This document shows positions 16,956-26,782 of a stretch of 38,934 nt of DNA, one piece after another. Origin of the DNA: Sulfurimonas sp. (GTDB lineage: Bacteria; Campylobacterota; Campylobacteria; Campylobacterales; Sulfurimonadaceae); contig JAUZSC010000001.1 of the NCBI GenBank assembly GCA_030949825.1, positions 1 to 38,934 of the forward strand. The letters are read 5' to 3'. Within the stretch, counting starts at the first letter, position 1. Each line of letters starts with the position of its first letter. The notes below the pieces were generated by a model, which was not told the origin of the DNA, made no database searches, and saw nothing but the letters and a program-made list of their open reading frames with translations. The position numbers were made by a program, and so were the translations under genes.

Positions 16956-18215
16956 CTATTTTTTTACCTGAGAAGCGTTGTCTTTCTCGTTTGAAAATTT
17001 CTTTATGGATATACTATTAAATAAACCGGCGAATAGGGCAAAAAATGTCATTGGGTTCATTGTATGAAATGTTGTATTCCCTAATGACCATAAAAAAAAG
17101 CCAACAATAAAAGTTAAATTTAAAATTTTATTTATGTTAGATTTAAATTTTAAAGTAAAAATACTATAAAAAATAAATAGTATAGATAATAAACCTGCGA
17201 TTCCAAATTGTAAAGCAGTGATTAAAAACATATTGTGATGATCCCCAAATTGAGATAAAAATATAGGATCAAAATTTCTATTTTTTGCATAGAAACCTAT
17301 ATCATTTGTATCATTGCCAATGCCTTTACCAAAAAGAAAATTATCTTGAAAACTATCAAGTCCAACAATCCATAATGATATCCTTTGTGTAAAGCCATCC
17401 GATTTGTAATTATTTTTATATATCATTTGTTCAAGACCTGTGTATGCCTGGTCTGATCTGTTTTTAAAGTTAGGACTAAAATTATAAGATAAAAGAAGAA
17501 TTCCAGCAATAAGTCCAATAGAAAAAACTATTGATAATACTTTACTTTTTAAGCTTAAAAATACGCTAGTAAAAATCAAAATAATGAAAGTTACTTGTCC
17601 TGTTCTTCCGCCATTTATAAATAAATTAATACTAGAACTAAGAAAAAATATTAAGTAAAATATTTTTGGAGTTAGATTTTTTTCTGTTTGATCTATCAAT
17701 CTTGTTAGTAGAAGAATACTGGTAAAGGCTAAATAAACACTATAACTTACGTGATCCATAAAAGGTGCTGGATCTGAGGGAGAAACATCTTTATAAGTAA
17801 TGAGTTCAAAAAAGATACTATAAGAGAGTATCTCGCTAAAAAACATACCTAGTAAAAATGCGGATAATATATAGTTGAAGTACTCTTTTTTTAAAGATGA
17901 GTAGATAGGTAAGATAATTAAAAAATGTCTATATTTTTCAATATAAAGCAATGCAAATTCTGGACTACTAGAAAATGGAATGGATATAATATGAAGAATA
18001 AGAAAACTAAAAAAACTAATAAAGAATAGATTTTTTTTATACAAAAGAAATTTTTCTCGAAAATTTCCTTGAAACAGCCATAATAAAAGAATTAATATTT
18101 CAAAAATATTTGTTCCAGCTTTTGAAATTGGTAGTGAAAAGGCATAAGCGATTAAGAAATAGTTAATGAGAGTATTATAGTCTATATCTAGTGTTTTTTG
18201 TATTCTTTTACACAT
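16956..18215 (-). CDS. O-antigen ligase family protein (WaaL-like)
   Basis: Polytopic inner-membrane protein of 419 residues with about ten hydrophobic helices and a large periplasmic loop, the architecture of the Wzy/WaaL O-antigen ligase or polymerase family. The loop contains the typical RISLWIVGLDSFQDNFLFGKGIG region (around residues 275-297) and a conserved His in FGDHHNMFL. If a ligase, it joins undecaprenyl-linked O-chain to lipid A-core in the periplasm. A polymerase role cannot be excluded. Its start lies 2 nt after the GT39-like gene, in an operon with gtrA and gtrB. The C terminus may be altered (see 16822-16955). Confidence 0.78.
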   Translation of the reverse strand: MCKRIQKTLDIDYNTLINYFLIAYAFSLPISKAGTNIFEILILLLWLFQGNFREKFLLYKKNLFFISFFSFLILHIISIPFSSSPEFALLYIEKYRHFLIILPIYSSLKKEYFNYILSAFLLGMFFSEILSYSIFFELITYKDVSPSDPAPFMDHVSYSVYLAFTSILLLTRLIDQTEKNLTPKIFYLIFFLSSSINLFINGGRTGQVTFIILIFTSVFLSLKSKVLSIVFSIGLIAGILLLSYNFSPNFKNRSDQAYTGLEQMIYKNNYKSDGFTQRISLWIVGLDSFQDNFLFGKGIGNDTNDIGFYAKNRNFDPIFLSQFGDHHNMFLITALQFGIAGLLSILFIFYSIFTLKFKSNINKILNLTFIVGFFLWSLGNTTFHTMNPMTFFALFAGLFNSISIKKFSNEKDNASQVKK

Positions 18216-18217
18216 CT

Positions 18218-19521
18218 TTAGTTGAACCTTTTTTGTAGATATTGATTTACTTGTGTAGAATAATCAACTTCATGAGAAAACTTTTTACTATCAATAGAAG
18301 CGACTAAATTTACAAAGAGTAAATAAATAATAATAGGAAAAAAATACATATTTATTTTTTTTCCTTTATACGCTTGTAGATAAATTAAAAAGGGAAGTAA
18401 GGCATATGGAAATATAATAAGAAGGTGCCAATAATTAAAAATGATTGGAGATAGTATAGCACTTATAAGAACACCGAGAATAGCACTAAATATATAAATG
18501 CTCAACCACTTTTCTTTTTCTATTGAGCCTGTAAATCTTGTTAAAAAAGAACCTTTTAATCGAAAATATAAGAATTGATTTGCTTTAAATGATACCCACA
18601 AGGTTATTGCACCAAATGCAAATAAAATTACTTGATAGGTATATTTAAAAATCTGTTGTAAAAAATATGAATCTGTAAGCCAATCAAAATTTGTAGCAGT
18701 AATGAGTTTGTTTGTAAAGATAAATGAACCATATCTCAACCAATAAAGAAAAGACTTTAAGACTGGATAGACATGAACACCACCCCAGCCAATATATCTT
18801 TCACCGTCTTTATTCCCTTCGTTACTTCTAATCGCTTCATTTTGCATAAATTCTTGAATATATGGAATGAGTGAAATTACAATGACAACAAAGGCAATGA
18901 AAACACCGTACCAATTAACTTTTACAATATTTTTATAGAGTAAGACTGTACTCATAATAGCAAGTATAATCCATGAATAGTGAAGTTGCATAGCCATACC
19001 GATAGATAGAACATGTAAAAAGGAATAGGTAAATGAACTTTCTTCTTTGAGTTTAAAAGCTGTCCATAAATGAAGTGCAGAGAAAAAGAAAAGATATGAT
19101 GGGTTATAAATTATATTTTCAAATAAAAACCAAGGGTTTAACCAGTAAATAACTAAAAAAAACAAGTCTGATTTTTGTATCAAATATATCTTTTACTACA
19201 TTATCAAGTAAGAAAAAAGATAAGGCATGTAAAAAGATTAAAAAAACTCATTGGTGCCCATGGAGAATCTACTATAAAAAGAGGAAGACCAACAACAAAT
19301 GCTAAAAGAGAACCTGGAACATTCCCTACAACACTTGCTGCATTTCCATAGCTAGACCATTCACCTGTTAAAAATCCTATGTAGCCTTTATGAATCATTT
19401 GGTACTGATCACCCGTCATTATTTGATGACTGGCATACCAAAATGATAAGAAAAGACCTGTCATGAAAAAGAAAGGATATAAAAATTTAAAGTTATTTGT
19501 TAAGAAATCATTTTGTTGCAT
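18218..19521 (-). CDS. GT39-like membrane glycosyltransferase (GtrC-like role), two apparent frameshifts
   Basis: Multi-pass membrane protein seen as two frames, 19521-19204 and 19183-18218. Dropping one A from A6 (19213-19218) and one from A8 (19155-19162) on the plus strand joins them through a coherent linker reading DNVVKDIFDTKIR. The result is a 433-residue protein whose length divides by three. The N-terminal periplasmic loop GDQYQMIHKGY resembles the catalytic acidic loop of PMT/ArnT-type (GT39/GT83, GT-C) transferases. YWLNPWFLFENIIYNPSY follows. It lies downstream of gtrB and gtrA, where the serotype-specific GtrC transferase is normally found. It would move a sugar from undecaprenyl phosphate onto LPS in the periplasm. 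The frameshifts are more likely base-calling errors than inactivation. Confidence 0.7.
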
Positions 19522-19930
19522 ATGGTGTTTTTTCCTCTCTCGTAATTTTAAAAGTCCAAGATTTGTGTATAAAGAATGTTACGAGTGGTAGTAAAAAAGA
19601 TATTACAAGTGTTTGTATATATAAGTTTTCAAATGCAAAAATATTTGAAGAAAAATAAGCAATCATTAACGCTCCTAGTTGCACTAAAAAGTATTTAATA
19701 GTTTTTGATATTTTAAGTTTATGTTTAAATACAAATAATGATTGAATAGAATATGAAAATATAAAGGCGATACAAAAACCTAAGGTATTTGCAATTAAAA
19801 CATCAGAATCTATAAGGTAGATATATGAAGAAGCAATACTTATATGAATTAAAGTAGATATTCCTCCTGTTAATCCATATCTAATTATCTGATAGTTTGA
19901 TAGTTTTAAGAATAAATTTTTAATATTCAT
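19508..19930 (-). CDS. GtrA-family flippase
   Basis: A 140-residue inner-membrane protein with four predicted transmembrane helices and the GtrA start YQIIRYGLTGGISTLIH (about residues 13-29). The NTLGFCIAFIFSYSIQSLFVF segment and the C-terminal HKSWTFK also match the family. GtrA proteins flip undecaprenyl-phosphate-linked glucose, or a similar sugar, to the periplasm. Its start overlaps the gtrB end by 11 nt and its end overlaps the GT39-like start by 14 nt, giving a tightly coupled three-gene set. Confidence 0.86.
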   Translation of the reverse strand: MNIKNLFLKLSNYQIIRYGLTGGISTLIHISIASSYIYLIDSDVLIANTLGFCIAFIFSYSIQSLFVFKHKLKISKTIKYFLVQLGALMIAYFSSNIFAFENLYIQTLVISFLLPLVTFFIHKSWTFKITREEKTPYATK

Positions 19931-20852
19931 TCTCTATTATATATATTGGTCTATTTTTTGATTCTATGTAGATTCTACCTATGTATTCACCTAAAATCCC
20001 AATACCCATAAGTTGTACACCACCTAAAAATAGAACAACAGTTAACATAGAAGCATAACCAGCTATATCTACACCAAAGATGAGGGTCTTAACTATGATA
20101 ACAGAGCCATAAATAAATGATAAAGCAGAAATCACAACTCCTATATATAGCCAGATTCTAAGGGGGACTGTACTAAAGCTTGTAATTCCATCAATCGCAA
20201 AGTTCCAAAGTTTCCAACCATTAAAGCTTGTTTTCCCAGCAACTCTTACTTCTCTTTTGTACTCAACGGTAGCTGTTTTAAAACCTATCCAAGCAAAAAT
20301 CCCTTTCATAAATCTTTGAGATTCTGGAAGTTTTTTTATCTCATCAACTACTTTTCTAGACATTAGTCTATAATCACCAACATTATTAGGGATATTAATA
20401 TCAGAAATTTTATTATGAAATTTATAAAATGCTTCAGCAGAGAATTTTTTTGCAAATGTGTCTGAAGTTCTATCAACGCGTTTACCAACTACTACATGAT
20501 AGCCTTCTTTATATTTTTTTATAAAATCTAAAATAATTTCAGGGGGGTCTTGTAAATCAACATCAATAGGAACTACTGTTTCACCAATACTAGCATCAAT
20601 CCCAGCCGTTAAAGCAATCTCTTTACCAAAGTTTCTAGAGAGTTTTAAAATTTTAATATGCTCATAGTTTTTCTTAGATTCTATCAATACTTCTAGTGTA
20701 TTATCAGTGCTTCCATCATCAATAAAAATTATTTCATATGTCTTTTTACTAGTCTGAAGTATCTTTGTGATACTTTTTAAAAAATGATTAATCACTTCTT
20801 CTTCATTGTAGCAAGGACATACTATTGAGATGAAAGGGTGTTTGGTTTGCAT
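19920..20852 (-). CDS. GtrB-like polyprenol-phosphate glycosyltransferase
   Basis: Family-2 glycosyltransferase that charges undecaprenyl phosphate with a sugar, probably glucose, at the cytoplasmic face. The GT-A domain shows ISIVCPCYNEEEVI, FIDDGSTDNT, ILKLSRNFGKEIALTAGID and the DXD-type VPIDVDLQDPPE. GDYRLMSRKVVD is typical of DPM1/GtrB proteins. Two C-terminal transmembrane helices end with LGEYIGRIY. An in-frame ATG lies at 20885, but the ATG at 20852 is preceded by TAGGAT at good spacing and gives the usual N terminus, so I chose it. First gene of the gtrB-gtrA-GT39-ligase operon, divergent from msbA with a gap of about 96 nt. Confidence 0.88.
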   Translation of the reverse strand: MQTKHPFISIVCPCYNEEEVINHFLKSITKILQTSKKTYEIIFIDDGSTDNTLEVLIESKKNYEHIKILKLSRNFGKEIALTAGIDASIGETVVPIDVDLQDPPEIILDFIKKYKEGYHVVVGKRVDRTSDTFAKKFSAEAFYKFHNKISDINIPNNVGDYRLMSRKVVDEIKKLPESQRFMKGIFAWIGFKTATVEYKREVRVAGKTSFNGWKLWNFAIDGITSFSTVPLRIWLYIGVVISALSFIYGSVIIVKTLIFGVDIAGYASMLTVVLFLGGVQLMGIGILGEYIGRIYIESKNRPIYIIENEY

Positions 20853-20948
20853 TTTAATCCTAAAAAATAATAGTGATTTTACCATATTAATGCTTTATAA
20901 TTAAAAATTAGTGTAAAATACTGTTATTATATGACTAAGGACTTCTAT

Positions 20949-22663
20949 TTGCAATCAATTTTAAAAAGATTTTTACCTTATATAAAAGAGTATAAGTTTC
21001 AATATTTTTTTAGTTTTAATGGGGATTATATTAACGGTAAGTGCGACGGCTGCAACTGCTCATATTATGAAACCTCTTATGGACGATATGTTTATAGCTA
21101 AAAAAGAAGAGATGCTCTATCTTATCCCTCTTAGTTTAGTTGGAATCTACTTTTTCAAAGCTATAGGTCGCTATATTCAATCGGTATATATGAGTTATAT
21201 TGGACTTCATATTGTTACCCGTTTTAGAGAAATGCTTTTAGAAAAAATGATAAGACTAGATATGGGGTTTTTATACATCAATAGAAGTGGAGAACTTATA
21301 TCTCGTGTGACAAATGACATTGGAAGAATTCAATACTTTGTATCAAATATGCTTCCTGAACTTTTTCGTGAATCTTTAACCGTTATTGTACTTATAGCTT
21401 ATGTGACTTATTTAAATCCATTGTTAGCTTTATACTCTTTAGTTGTGGTTCCTTTAGTTATTTATCCGCTTATACTCATAGCTAAAAAACTAAAAAAGTA
21501 TTCATACCGCTCACAGGAAAAAAAAATGCAGATGTAGTAACACGACTAACTGAGGTTTTTAATAATAGTGAAATTATAAAAGCTAATGCTACAGAAATTT
21601 TTGAGATAAAACGATTTAGTTTAGAAAACTGGCAGTTTTTTAAGATAAATATGAAGTCAGTTTATGTTGGTGAAATAGTTTCTCCAATGATGGAAATACT
21701 CGGTGCAGTAGGCTTAGCTGCTGTTATTTTCATAGGTGGTCGAGAAGTATATGATGACAATATGACTGTTGGAGAGTTCACGGCTTTTTTTAACTGCTGT
21801 TGGTTTAGTTTTTCAACCAATCCGTCGTCTTGGTTCAATATACTCTAAAATTCAAGATGCAGTAGCTGCTAGTGAGAGAGTCTTTGAAATATTAGATAGA
21901 ACAAGTAAAATTATTGATGGAACTAAAACCTTAGATGAAAATATTACAAAAGTAGAATTTAAAAATGTTTCACTTAAATATGAGCAAAGCTATGCTTTAC
22001 AAAATATAAACCTTACATTCAATAAGGGTTGTAATATAGCTCTAGTAGGAGACTCAGGTGGAGGAAAATCTACTTTTATAAATATGCTGCTTCGTTTTTA
22101 CGATACAGATGCTGGAAGTATCTTCATAAACAATCAAAACATAAAAGACTTCACGCAAGAATCTTTAAAACATCAAATCTCTTTAGTCTCACAACGCATC
22201 TATATTTTTCAAGATTCTCTTGCTTCAAATGTAGCCTATGGGCAAGACATAGATGAAGAAAAAGTGAAAGAAGCACTAAAATTAGCAGATGCCTTAGACT
22301 TTGTTGAAGATATGGATGATGGAATACACACAATGATGGAAGAGTTTGGTGCAAACCTTTCGGGGGGGACAAAGACAACGCATAGCCATTGCCCGTGCAA
22401 TCTATAAACATTCATCATTAATTCTTTTTGATGAAGCAACTTCAGCGCTTGATAATGAAAGTGAAAAAAGAATTCAAAATGCTTTAAATGAGTACACAAA
22501 AGAGAAGATTACCATTACAATTGCACATAGACTTAGCACTATAGAACATGCAGATAAAATCCTTGTTATGCAAAAGGGATGTATTATTTCAAGCGGAACA
22601 CATCAAGAACTTTTAGAAACTTCAGAAATATATCAAAAATTAGCTGGAAGATTTTCAAGTTAA
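20949..22663 (+). CDS. msbA: MsbA-type lipid A/LPS ABC exporter, four apparent frameshifts
   Basis: Half-size ABC exporter: six-helix transmembrane domain plus ATPase domain. The reading frame breaks at T7 21005-21011, A9 21518-21526, T7 21785-21791 and G7 22362-22368. Changing these by -1, +1, -1 and -1 gives one continuous 570-residue protein. Walker A is GDSGGGKST, and SQRIYIFQDSL follows. The signature LSGGQRQRIAIARAI is restored only with G6, and then come Walker B LILFDEATSALD and the His switch AHRLS. The start is TTG at 20949 with AAGGAC 6 nt upstream; an in-frame ATG at 20931 lacks a ribosome binding site. MsbA flips lipid A-core across the inner membrane, which fits the surrounding LPS genes. 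Four breaks in a normally essential gene point to sequence error. Confidence 0.82.
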
Positions 22664-22734
22664 CTTTAATCACTTCCTTAGCAAGATTTAGAGATAATCG
22701 CGTTAATTAATTAAAATAATGAGTAAGGACTTAC

Positions 22735-24102
22735 ATGCTAGATTTTTCTAAATACTTAAAATATTCAAAGCCTGGACCTCGTTATACAAGTTATCCGACA
22801 GCATTAGAGTTTAATGAGTCCTATGCTTATGATAAATATATAGCAAAATTAGAATCTCAAGACCCTTCTCGTCCTTTAAGTTTATATTTTCACCTTCCTT
22901 TTTGTAGAAATGCTTGTTATTTTTGTGGATGCAATGTCGTCTTTACCTCTAAAGAAGACAAGATGCTTCTTTATATGGAGTATCTTAAAAAAGAACTTGC
23001 CATTCTTTCTACGCATCTCGACTGTAATCGTGAAGTTATTCAGATGCACTTTGGTGGTGGAACTCCTACATTTTTTACAGCAGCACAACTTAAAGAAATT
23101 ATAGAAAATATAAAATCTTATTTTCCAAATTTTATAGCAGATGCTGAGGTTTCTTGTGAAATTGATCCTCGTCATATTGATGAAGCGCAGATGCAGGTTA
23201 TGAGTGAAGCTGGATTTAATCGTGTGAGTTTTGGCATACAAGACTTTAACGAAAAAGTGCAGCTTGCAGTGCACCGAGTTCAACCGTACGAGATAACAAA
23301 AGACGCAATGGACTTAGCAAGAAAGTACAATATGGTTTCAGTAAATGTAGATCTTATTTATGGACTTCCGTACCAAACACTTGAGACTTTTAAAGAAACA
23401 CTTTCTCTTGCTATTACCTTACAGCCGGATAGATTTGCAGTATTTAATTATGCGCATGTTCCTTGGTTGAAAAAGACAATGCGTAAGATTGATGAGACTA
23501 CACTTCCTTTACCTGATGAGAAATTAGCAATTATGCAGTACACGATTGATTTTTTAAGTTCAAATGGATATAAAATGATTGGAATGGATCATTTTGCAAA
23601 ACCTGAAGATGAACTCTTTAAAGCCATAGACAAGGGTGAACTTCATAGAAACTTTCAAGGCTACACAACAAAAGGTGGGGCAGACCTAATAGGAGTAGGG
23701 CTTTCTTCAATTGGAGAGGGCAAAGATAGCTATAATCAAAACTATAAAGACATGCCTTCATACGAAGAAGCGATAGATGCGGGGAAGCTTCCATTTGAGA
23801 AGGGTGTTCTTTTAGATGAGGATGACCTAATCCGTCAGTATGTAATTATGGAACTTATGAGTAACTTTAAACTTGATATTAAGCGATTTAATCAGCTTTT
23901 TGATGTAGAATTTAAAGTATACTTCAAAGATGCATTAGAAGCTTTAAAACCTTTTGAAGAAGATTCATTACTGAGTATAAGTGAAGATTCTATAGAATGT
24001 AGTCACACAGGCACGCTTCTTGTAAGAAACATTGCAATGCCTTTTGACGCGTATATGAGCAAACATAGTGCAAATAAAAAAACTTTTTCAAAGACTATAT
24101 AA
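22735..24102 (+). CDS. hemN: Oxygen-independent coproporphyrinogen III oxidase HemN
   Basis: Radical SAM enzyme that decarboxylates coproporphyrinogen III to protoporphyrinogen IX without oxygen, in haem synthesis. The 455-residue protein carries GPRYTSYPTA at the N terminus and the Fe-S motif CRNACYFCGC (CxxxCxxC plus the extra Cys of true HemN). HFGGGTPTF and SFGIQDFNEKVQ follow, and the HemN C-terminal domain is present. This full set separates it from HemW-like proteins. GTAAGGAC precedes the ATG. The next gene begins immediately after the stop. Haem made here would feed the cytochromes, but no direct link is shown. Confidence 0.94.
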   Translation: MLDFSKYLKYSKPGPRYTSYPTALEFNESYAYDKYIAKLESQDPSRPLSLYFHLPFCRNACYFCGCNVVFTSKEDKMLLYMEYLKKELAILSTHLDCNREVIQMHFGGGTPTFFTAAQLKEIIENIKSYFPNFIADAEVSCEIDPRHIDEAQMQVMSEAGFNRVSFGIQDFNEKVQLAVHRVQPYEITKDAMDLARKYNMVSVNVDLIYGLPYQTLETFKETLSLAITLQPDRFAVFNYAHVPWLKKTMRKIDETTLPLPDEKLAIMQYTIDFLSSNGYKMIGMDHFAKPEDELFKAIDKGELHRNFQGYTTKGGADLIGVGLSSIGEGKDSYNQNYKDMPSYEEAIDAGKLPFEKGVLLDEDDLIRQYVIMELMSNFKLDIKRFNQLFDVEFKVYFKDALEALKPFEEDSLLSISEDSIECSHTGTLLVRNIAMPFDAYMSKHSANKKTFSKTI

Positions 24103-25386
24103 ATGAATTTACCATTAGATAATATATTTAACTTTAACGAGACAGCAGATGATTGTGTAAAATGTGGGAAATGTATTCCTGTGTGTACAATCCACATGAT
24201 AAACCCAGATGAGACTACCTCTCCTCGTGGTTTTTTAGACCTTTTAGGAGCTTATAAAAACGGACAATTAGATCTTGATCAAAATGCAAAAGATATTTTT
24301 GAATCGTGTTTTTTATGTACAGCCTGCGTTGAGGTGTGTCCTAAGTCTATTCCTACAGATATGGTTATAGAGCAGGTTCGTGCAGATATAGCGCAGGAGT
24401 TTGGAATCGCTTGGTATAAAAAAGCCTTCTTTTTACTCCTTCGTCACCGTTGGATGAACGATATTGCCTTTAAACTTGGTTGGACTTTTCAAACATGTGG
24501 TTTTAAGATAAAGGCAGAGACGAACTCTATGAATTCTAGAATCGCCTTACCTATGTTAAAAACAAGTCGAGTTTTTCCTTCACTCTCTAAAACATCTTTT
24601 TTAAATACATACCCTGAAAATATTGACAACGGCGGAAAAAGAAAAGTTGCAATTTTTATAGGCTGTCTAGCAAACTATAACTACACGGGAATTGGGGACG
24701 CTCTTTTAGAGATTTTAGAGACTTTAGAGATAGATGCATTCTTAGCCAAATCTCAAAAATGTTGTTCAGCACCTGCGTATTTTACAGGTGATTTTGATAC
24801 AGTTGATTCTAATGCTAAGTTCAACATAGAGTACTTTGAGAGTTTTTCTCGTGATGTTGAGGCTATCTTAGTTCCAGAAGCTACTTGTTCTGCGATGCTT
24901 AAAGTTGATTATGAACATTATTTCCATGACCAACCAGACTGGAGAGCACGAGCTAAAGTTATTATGGACAAGGTTCATATGGCAACGGAATGGTTAGACT
25001 CTCAAACAGAGTTATCAAGTATACTTGCAACAAAAGACAAAGATGCAAGAATCGTAACCTATCATAATCCATGCCATGCTAAAAAAGTACAAGGAATTCA
25101 TGAAGAACCTCGTAATCTAATCAAGCAAAATTATAAGATGGTAGAGATGAGTGACCCAGACACATGTTGTGGATTTGGTGGTGTTACAATGCAGACTGAA
25201 AAGTACCGTTTCGCAGAGGCTGCTGGTAAACCAAAGGCAGCAATGATTGGAGCGACTGGAGCTGATGTTGTGAGTGCTGAGTGTAGTGCATGTAGAATGC
25301 AGATTAACAATGCTATGGGTGGAGCAGGTGTCACAACAATTTTCAAAAATCCTATCGAGCTTATTGCCGAAGCACTTAAAGATTAG
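24103..25386 (+). CDS. (Fe-S)-binding CCG-domain protein (GlcF/LutA/HdrD-like)
   Basis: A 427-residue soluble iron-sulfur protein. Two ferredoxin-type clusters are seen near the N terminus: CVKCGKCIPVC (about residues 19-29) and CFLCTACVEVCPK (about 69-81). Two cysteine-rich CCG domains follow, one with KCCSAPAYFTGD and one with HNPCHAKK plus DTCCGFGG. This layout is shared by the glycolate oxidase iron-sulfur subunit, LutA/LldE and HdrD-like subunits. No flavoprotein partner (GlcD) is adjacent, so the electron donor and substrate are unknown. It starts directly after the hemN stop and is 3 nt before lgt, so the three genes are likely co-transcribed. Confidence 0.82.
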   Translation: MNLPLDNIFNFNETADDCVKCGKCIPVCTIHMINPDETTSPRGFLDLLGAYKNGQLDLDQNAKDIFESCFLCTACVEVCPKSIPTDMVIEQVRADIAQEFGIAWYKKAFFLLLRHRWMNDIAFKLGWTFQTCGFKIKAETNSMNSRIALPMLKTSRVFPSLSKTSFLNTYPENIDNGGKRKVAIFIGCLANYNYTGIGDALLEILETLEIDAFLAKSQKCCSAPAYFTGDFDTVDSNAKFNIEYFESFSRDVEAILVPEATCSAMLKVDYEHYFHDQPDWRARAKVIMDKVHMATEWLDSQTELSSILATKDKDARIVTYHNPCHAKKVQGIHEEPRNLIKQNYKMVEMSDPDTCCGFGGVTMQTEKYRFAEAAGKPKAAMIGATGADVVSAECSACRMQINNAMGGAGVTTIFKNPIELIAEALKD

Positions 25387-25389
25387 ACT

Positions 25390-26211
25390 ATGAATACTTG
25401 GAACACTTTATACGATACTTTTGATCCCATAGCTTTTCAAGTTTTTTCTATTCCTGTGCATTGGTATGGGATGATGTATGTTTTATCCCTGATTACTGCA
25501 CTTTATGCTGGTAAATATTTTATGAAAAAAGATAAGCTAGATTTTTCATCAAGTCAGATTGATATTTATTTTATTTATGTAGAAATCGGTGTTATTTTAG
25601 GTGCAAGACTCGGCTATATTCTTTTTTATGACACCCAAACGATGTACTACTTAACGCAACCATGGCAGATGTTTAACCCTTTTGTAAATGGGGAATTTGT
25701 CGGTATTCGAGGTATGAGTTATCATGGCGCGGTTATCGGTTTTGTGATTGGGACATATCTTTATACTAAAAGAAACAAGGTTTCTTTTGGAATGATTATG
25801 GATTTAGTTGCACTTGCGATTCCTCTTGGCTTTGTATTTGGACGCATAGGAAACTTTTTAAACCAAGAGCTTATCGGTCGTGAGACAGATGTCCCTTGGG
25901 GAATTTTAGTCGATGGTGTTCTTCGCCATCCATCCCAACTTTATGAAGCGATTCTTGAAGGTTTTGGAGTATTTTTAGTTGTGTATGCATACAGAAAATA
26001 CAAGAAGTTCTCAGGTGAGCTTATTCTCATTTATGCCATAAGTTATGGAATTTTTAGAAGTTTAGCTGAAATTTATAGAGCTCCAGATGCTCATATTGGT
26101 TATGTTTGTTGTGACATTATTACGCAGGGACAAGTGATGAGTTTAGGCATGAGTCTTCTTGGCATACTTTTTTGGATTTATTTTTATACACAAAGTAGAA
26201 AAGCAGTTTAA
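25390..26211 (+). CDS. lgt: Prolipoprotein diacylglyceryl transferase Lgt
   Basis: Integral membrane enzyme that attaches diacylglycerol to the lipobox cysteine of prolipoproteins. The 273-residue protein has about seven transmembrane helices. HWYGMMYVLS lies near residue 23, GARLGYILFYD near 73, GMSYHGAVIG near 106, and the Lgt signature GRIGNFLNQELIGRETD near 149-165. HPSQLYEA follows. All conserved residues known for the family appear present. It is the third gene after hemN and the Fe-S gene and converges on the DUF2062 gene with a 2-nt gap. Confidence 0.95.
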   Translation: MNTWNTLYDTFDPIAFQVFSIPVHWYGMMYVLSLITALYAGKYFMKKDKLDFSSSQIDIYFIYVEIGVILGARLGYILFYDTQTMYYLTQPWQMFNPFVNGEFVGIRGMSYHGAVIGFVIGTYLYTKRNKVSFGMIMDLVALAIPLGFVFGRIGNFLNQELIGRETDVPWGILVDGVLRHPSQLYEAILEGFGVFLVVYAYRKYKKFSGELILIYAISYGIFRSLAEIYRAPDAHIGYVCCDIITQGQVMSLGMSLLGILFWIYFYTQSRKAV

Positions 26212-26213
26212 AT

Positions 26214-26723
26214 TTATCTACTCTTTCTATGGAGCTTCTTGTCTCTTTGGACTGAGCCTTTCCAAAAATGATTCACTAACCAATACCCAATAGATGCACC
26301 AAAAACAGAAAATAATAATGTCCCAAAATACAGTGGTATAAAAATATCATCTAAATTTTCACTAAACCAATCAATCGTCATCTCAACAGGTGCAATCTCA
26401 GTTCCTAAAATAAAAGAACCTGTTAAATATTCAATATAGTACAGAGGTGGCATGGTGAGGGGATTACTCAGCCAACACATTGCAAGTGCAATAGGTACAT
26501 TAAACTTTAAAAATGGCATGATTGCGAGAACGGCAAGCATCTGCATAGGCATTGGAATAAAAGCAATAAAGAGACCGATGAAAACAGCCTTAGAAACCAT
26601 TTTTCTATTTGTAGATAAGTATTCTCTAGGGATTTTATATTTTTTTATAAAGTCATTAAATTTTTTATGTTTACTTGTTTTTTTTAATGTTTTTCTTATC
26701 ATAGAGTGATTATAGCTACTCAT
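26214..26723 (-). CDS. DUF2062 family membrane protein
   Basis: A 169-residue protein with a basic N terminus and about three transmembrane helices. FIPMPMQMLAVLAIMPFLKFN and the family hallmark CWLSNPLTMPPLYY (about residues 98-111) match DUF2062. The C terminus ends in a basic tail. The molecular function of this family is not established. It is a single minus-strand gene between lgt and the helicase gene, and shares a 59-nt gap with the divergent helicase gene. The ATG has no strong ribosome binding site. Confidence 0.82.
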   Translation of the reverse strand: MSSYNHSMIRKTLKKTSKHKKFNDFIKKYKIPREYLSTNRKMVSKAVFIGLFIAFIPMPMQMLAVLAIMPFLKFNVPIALAMCWLSNPLTMPPLYYIEYLTGSFILGTEIAPVEMTIDWFSENLDDIFIPLYFGTLLFSVFGASIGYWLVNHFWKGSVQRDKKLHRKSR

Positions 26724-26782
26724 AGCTTATATAAAAAATAATATGCTAAAATTCCATATAAATTTTAAAGGAATGTTTAATT

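Noticed and set aside
20853..20885. Eleven-residue N-terminal extension of GtrB
   Set aside because: The upstream ATG lacks a ribosome binding site, while the ATG at 20852 has TAGGAT at correct spacing and starts the normal domain.
22362..22368. G7 tract as a phase-variation switch of msbA
   Set aside because: The tract is short, msbA is normally essential, and three other homopolymer indels in the same gene point to base-calling error. It is kept only as a finding to verify.
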